DNA from: an uncultured Bacteroidales bacterium
Lineage (GTDB): Bacteria > Bacteroidota > Bacteroidia > Bacteroidales > Porphyromonadaceae
Length of the DNA stretch: 18,303 nt
NCBI GenBank assembly: GCA_902489445.1
Contig: CABTZX010000033.1
Location: 1 to 18,303, forward strand
Direction: 5' to 3'
Shown: positions 15,722-18,303 of the stretch, one piece after another
Position numbering within the stretch: the stretch's first letter is position 1
How the letters are laid out: each line of letters begins with the position of its first letter
Notes under the pieces: model-generated
Database searches by the model: none
What the model was told of the DNA's origin: nothing
What the model saw: only the letters and a program-made list of their open reading frames with translations
Program-made: the position numbers and the translations under genes

Positions 15722-16270
15722 TTAGAAATCGTATAGTTCTTCCAGATCGTAGCCACTGTTCATCATCTCTTTATAAATGAAGATCCAAACAATAAGCATA
15801 ACGATCATGAGCACAAAGCCGATTACAGCCGTCCAAATGGAGTAGAGACGTGCATTCTTACTTCTGCGCTTAGCTCGTTCAATATCGCCCTGATTGTAAG
15901 CAGAACTAACGCCTGCCGCATTCACAATAGCAGCTATTCCTAACGGCCAAAAGCATAGTATAGTGGTCAGTATGGCCCATACCAAATAGGTAGGGGGCAT
16001 CGGCTGAGCGCCCACTGGGCATCTTTGCGGTTCAGCAGTTGGTTGCACCGGCGGTACCGGCTGAATCTGTGGCGGAGTCGCTACGTAAGGAGCCGAAGCT
16101 TCAAATACGGGAGGAAACAGATCCTGTAATTCGGGAAGCTGGTTAGCAGGCTGCCAATCGGTCATTCCTTCGTGCCAGACGAGCGTTTCGGGCGTAAGTC
16201 CAACGCTACGTAATGCATCTAATGAAACGGGTCCCACGGGTTGCCCGCCTTCGCTGTAATAGTATTCCAT
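15722..16270 (-). CDS. GYF_2 (DUF4339) - CD225/dispanin membrane protein, copy 1
   Basis: 182-aa membrane protein of unknown function. Residues 1-52 are a GYF_2 domain (YYYSEGGQPVGPVSLDAL, then VWHEGMTDWQPA). About 53-90 is a Pro/Gln/Val-rich linker with repeated PPVQP/QPVPP phrases. The rest is a CD225-like module: a first hydrophobic segment TYLVWAILTTILCFWPLGI, a polar loop with VSSAYNQGDIERAKRRSKNARLY, and a second segment IWTAVIGFVLMIVMLIVWIFIY, ending in an acidic tail (LEELYDF). CD225 proteins include the eukaryotic interferon-induced membrane proteins; bacterial members are uncharacterised. It lies 52 bases after a paralogue, with a 12-bp palindrome directly before the start codon and a terminator after the stop. 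Confidence 0.85.
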   Translation of the reverse strand: MEYYYSEGGQPVGPVSLDALRSVGLTPETLVWHEGMTDWQPANQLPELQDLFPPVFEASAPYVATPPQIQPVPPVQPTAEPQRCPVGAQPMPPTYLVWAILTTILCFWPLGIAAIVNAAGVSSAYNQGDIERAKRRSKNARLYSIWTAVIGFVLMIVMLIVWIFIYKEMMNSGYDLEELYDF

Positions 16271-16272
16271 TA

Positions 16273-16284
16273 AACTTATAAGTT
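16273..16284. promoter_or_regulatory. 12-bp perfect palindrome abutting a start codon
   Basis: AACTTATAAGTT is a perfect palindrome whose edge lies 2 bases from the start codon at 16270 (minus strand), where the ribosome binding site would be. It could be a regulator site or an RNA structure limiting translation of the second paralogue. No -7 box is seen in the 52-base gap, so the two genes are probably cotranscribed. Confidence 0.4.
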
Positions 16285-16322
16285 ATGTTTGTCAATTACT
16301 TTCGAATTATATCACCCAATAA

Positions 16323-16811
16323 CTAAAGAAAGAACAACATGGGTAACGCTGCAAACAGAGCTACCACTGCGTATCCAACCACGAGAATAGCGGAAGTTAC
16401 GGCACTCCATATTGCCCACTGGCGGGCATTGTTGCTTTTGCGTCGAGCTGTTTCGTAGTCGCCCCGACCGTATGCTTCGTCCACGCCGGTTGCCATCACT
16501 ATAGATACGATGCCAAACGGCAGAAAACATAGGATGGTAGTCAGTATGGCCCACACCAAATAGGTTTCCGGCTTTGGCGGAAGTGCCGTTGTTCCATTGG
16601 GAGCTGTGTGGGTGCCGTATGCCGATGAACCCGAGTAGTCCGAGTTAGGTATAGTGAAAAGAGCGCTCAGCTCAGGGAGCGTACGCGCCTCTACCCATTC
16701 TTTCAACCCTTCACGCCATACGAGCGTATTGCCGGTAACTCCGTATTGCAACAGGCGTTCCCCCTCAACGGGGCCACATTGTTTGCCGTTTGTGTAATAA
16801 TAGTACTGCAT
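16323..16811 (-). CDS. GYF_2 (DUF4339) - CD225/dispanin membrane protein, copy 2
   Basis: 162-aa paralogue of the preceding entry with the same layout: GYF_2 domain at 1-52 (YYYYTNGKQCGPVEGERL, VWREGLKEWVEA), a shorter Ser/Gly/Thr/Pro linker, then ETYLVWAILTTILCFLPFGI, a loop with VDEAYGRGDYETARRKSNNARQW, and a second hydrophobic segment VTSAILVVGYAVVALFAALPMLFFL that runs to the C-terminus with no acidic tail. The open frame reaches an ATG at 16853, but the start at 16811 is preferred: it aligns with the paralogue's MEYYY, and a -7 element (16841-16848) lies between the two. It is the first gene of the pair. Function unknown; a membrane scaffold that binds proline-rich ligands through the GYF domain is speculation. 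Confidence 0.83.
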   Translation of the reverse strand: MQYYYYTNGKQCGPVEGERLLQYGVTGNTLVWREGLKEWVEARTLPELSALFTIPNSDYSGSSAYGTHTAPNGTTALPPKPETYLVWAILTTILCFLPFGIVSIVMATGVDEAYGRGDYETARRKSNNARQWAIWSAVTSAILVVGYAVVALFAALPMLFFL

Positions 16812-16840
16812 CGTATATAGAATACTCTCTTCTTTCGGTA

Positions 16841-16848
16841 CAAAAGTA
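16841..16848 (-). promoter_or_regulatory. Putative -7 element of the GYF_2-CD225 pair
   Basis: The minus strand reads TACTTTTG, matching TAnnTTTG, ending 29 bases before the start codon at 16811. A near copy, TACTTTTTG, lies about ten bases further upstream (16851-16859). The position rules against the longer reading frame starting at 16853. Confidence 0.5.
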
Positions 16849-16939
16849 GTCAAAAAGTATTATAGTCTGACGTATTGCTCAAAGAGAGGCTGTGGCAACA
16901 AACTCGGCGCTCCCTTACCCCTATTGTCACTTGGCAACG

Positions 16940-17971
16940 TTACTGGTTGTAATAATCATCCGGAATACCGTTAAAGCAACTATCCAGCGCCAACTTGTCG
17001 TTTTCCCTAAAGTAAAGCGACCCACCCTTGGCATAGAAGACGGGATTATCCGCGCTAATGCGAACATATGGCGGGAAAATCTCGTTATCCACACAGGATT
17101 CATAATAAAAGTCCGATGCAATCTCCTTCAAACTGGTAGGAAGATCTATTTCTATGAGAAATGAGAATGAATCATCCCCAATCCGTTCAACTCCCTCTGG
17201 TATCACAACTTTAGAAAAGTAGCCTCGGCAGAAGGCCTCGGGACATATCTCTCGTACCGATGAAGGGATCTGGAGATCTTTCAGGTAATTGAAGCAGAAA
17301 CACTTCCTTGGAATTACTCGCAGGTTTTGTGATAGCTTGATACTTTCTAACTGACAGCCGTAAAAGGCCCCCACCCCCAATTCCGTTACCGAATCGGGAA
17401 GAATAAGATCATTTATTCCTTCAGCCCATACAAATGCATATTCCCCAATATATTGGAGCCCATCAACTAAGGTAATGTGTTTTATGCTTTCCATACTGCA
17501 AAAGGCAAAGTTCCCGATACGTTCAATCCCATCCAGCACAAGTGTTTCCGGCACCTGCTGCATATGAATAAGCGTACGCATATCGGACGTAAAGATATCT
17601 CCTTCCTTCGTAACCCGGAACTCGCTTCCGTTTTTCCGGTTCAATATCATTTTGATAAGCGGTGGAAGTATATCTTCGTTCTCTCCAATTTCATAAGTAA
17701 CTTGTTTCTCGAAGGTCCAACGATCCCCATCACTGAACTCAATATCCGCCACACTTAGCGCATCAATAGTAATCGTTTCGTAATCCCTGTAGTCGAAGAG
17801 CTCCGCCAAATTAATTATCTGTTCCTCGGTCGCTGTACCGACCAGCCGGATGTGCGCCACCTTTCCCTGCTGCGCCTTCCATTCCGCATACGATCCCGTT
17901 GACACGTCGTATTCATTCATTTTCCCCATTCGTTCATTCTCCATCTGTTTATGCTCCATATCACTATTCAT
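16940..17971 (-). CDS. BspA-like leucine-rich repeat protein without signal peptide
   Basis: 343-aa protein of unknown role. The N-terminus is polar and Met/Glu-rich with in-frame ATGs at residues 1, 5, 10, 15 and 18, so the start is uncertain, but none gives a signal peptide. Residues about 20-135 form an unrecognised mixed alpha/beta part (SYAEWKAQQGKVAHIRLVG, ELFDYRDYETITIDA). LRR_5/BspA repeats follow at about 140-290, each with a phrase like VERIGDDSF, LQYIGEYAF or VTELGVGAF and a following L-x-L-P strand. The C-terminal 50 residues (FPPYVRISADNPVFYAKGGSLYF) are a typical end cap. No type IX sorting domain is visible, unlike the LRR protein at 5338-6522. It lies upstream of the GYF_2-CD225 pair, but those have their own promoter. 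Confidence 0.8.
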   Translation of the reverse strand: MNSDMEHKQMENERMGKMNEYDVSTGSYAEWKAQQGKVAHIRLVGTATEEQIINLAELFDYRDYETITIDALSVADIEFSDGDRWTFEKQVTYEIGENEDILPPLIKMILNRKNGSEFRVTKEGDIFTSDMRTLIHMQQVPETLVLDGIERIGNFAFCSMESIKHITLVDGLQYIGEYAFVWAEGINDLILPDSVTELGVGAFYGCQLESIKLSQNLRVIPRKCFCFNYLKDLQIPSSVREICPEAFCRGYFSKVVIPEGVERIGDDSFSFLIEIDLPTSLKEIASDFYYESCVDNEIFPPYVRISADNPVFYAKGGSLYFRENDKLALDSCFNGIPDDYYNQ

Positions 17972-18078
17972 TTTCTATTTTATGCACCTCGCCCTATTGC
18001 CCTGTTAGCACGCTATTCCGGGTCTCTATCAAGTCAAATAGACGACATTTCCCCTTTCCAACAGCCCCCACTCCGATG

Positions 18079-18086
18079 CAAATATA
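18079..18086 (-). promoter_or_regulatory. Possible -7 element of the cytoplasmic LRR gene
   Basis: The minus strand reads TATATTTG, matching TAnnTTTG. It is about 108 bases from the start codon, implying a long leader, and no clear -33 element is seen. AT-rich sequence makes a chance match possible. Confidence 0.3.
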
Positions 18087-18260
18087 TACGATTACGCACG
18101 AACTGCCCATCCCCCTCTACAGAGCTGCCCCACATCTGCGCACCTTCACCCTATTTCCACGCACGGTCGCACCTTTTCTACTGAAAAAGCGGAGCGACTG
18201 AACGATGGGAACGAATCGTTGCTCCCATGCTGTCCGAGGGGATGTACGGAGGAATCGGAG

Positions 18261-18303
18261 AAAAGTCTATAGGGTATCCGAGGAAAGTCTATAGAGTTTT
18301 TCC
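18261..18303. repeat. 22-bp-period direct repeats (CTATAG family), right end
   Basis: CTATAG occurs at 18267-18272 and 18289-18294, again exactly 22 bases apart. Both are preceded by AAAGT, and the last copy runs into GAGTTTTTCC, as in the left-end array. Orientation is the same as at the left end. The array is cut by the window edge, so its full size is unknown. Confidence 0.85.

Larger units (their letters stand above)
17972..18303. other. Non-coding right end of the window
   Basis: No credible gene. It holds a possible -7 element for the LRR gene (TATATTTG on the minus strand, 18079-18086, about 108 bases from the start codon), a hairpin at 18205-18228 (ATGGGA with TCCCAT enclosing ACGA with TCGT, with a 2-base bulge), and the right-end CTATAG repeats. 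The 100-residue plus-strand frame starting at 17899 is antisense to the LRR gene, rich in Pro/Ser/His and unlikely to be real. Confidence 0.5.

Noticed and set aside
16812..16853. Longer N-terminus of the GYF_2-CD225 copy 2
   Set aside because: A -7 promoter element lies inside it, and the paralogue starts at the position equivalent to 16811.
17899..18201. 100-residue plus-strand frame at the right end
   Set aside because: Low-complexity Pro/Ser/His composition, partly antisense to the LRR gene, and no start signals.
1..18303. The window as a closed circle, because both ends carry the same repeat
   Set aside because: Joining the ends would place consecutive CTATAG cores 15 bases apart instead of 22 and lose the CCGAAA part of the unit, and there are no replication or mobilisation genes. 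Contig breaks at dispersed repeats explain the ends better.

Overview
The window looks like a chromosomal segment of a Bacteroidales bacterium, most likely Porphyromonas or a close relative. The clues are several TAnnTTTG-type -7 promoter elements, mostly weak ribosome binding sites, a secreted leucine-rich-repeat (LRR) protein whose C-terminus resembles a type IX secretion sorting domain, and a set of WbpE/WbpD/WbpB enzymes. The genus is inferred from this gene content and was not established by a search. There is no rRNA, tRNA, CRISPR array, transposase or phage gene.

Left half, plus strand (about 317-9203): bioB and bioA overlap and encode two steps of biotin synthesis. After an 82-base gap follows a tightly packed run of six genes: an M20 dipeptidase, a methylthioadenosine/S-adenosylhomocysteine-type deaminase, a secreted LRR (BspA-like) protein, then wbpE, wbpD and wbpB. 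The last three make the N-acetylated 2,3-diamino sugar acid used in surface polysaccharide. Four of the five junctions in this run are overlaps and the fifth is a 13-base gap, so it probably forms one operon. A strong hairpin terminator (9302-9330) lies between this run and the convergent minus-strand genes.

Right half, minus strand (17971 down to 9359). In the direction of transcription there is a cytoplasmic-looking LRR protein; a tandem pair of paralogous GYF_2-CD225 membrane proteins ending in a strong terminator; a three-gene unit of a periplasmic 5'-nucleotidase-like metallophosphatase, a PgpH-like HD membrane phosphodiesterase (probable c-di-AMP hydrolase) and shikimate kinase; a 410-base intergenic region with a 22-bp tandem repeat and an operator-like palindrome; an Hsp20 small heat-shock protein with its own terminator; and a class I fructose-bisphosphate aldolase with its own promoter.

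Both ends of the window carry short arrays of a TCTATAGA-centred repeat with exactly 22-base spacing, in the same orientation. The internal array at 11055-11142 has the same period and a similar layout (a TATA palindrome followed by a CGGA/A-tract segment). Because the window begins and ends inside such repeats, it may be a draft contig broken at dispersed repeats. The points most worth a second look are the 22-bp repeat family, the unusual cysteine set of BioB (the usual FC-M-G cysteine is Ser, with extra cysteines elsewhere), the GYF_2-CD225 pair, and the coupling of a probable type IX cargo gene to the sugar pathway.
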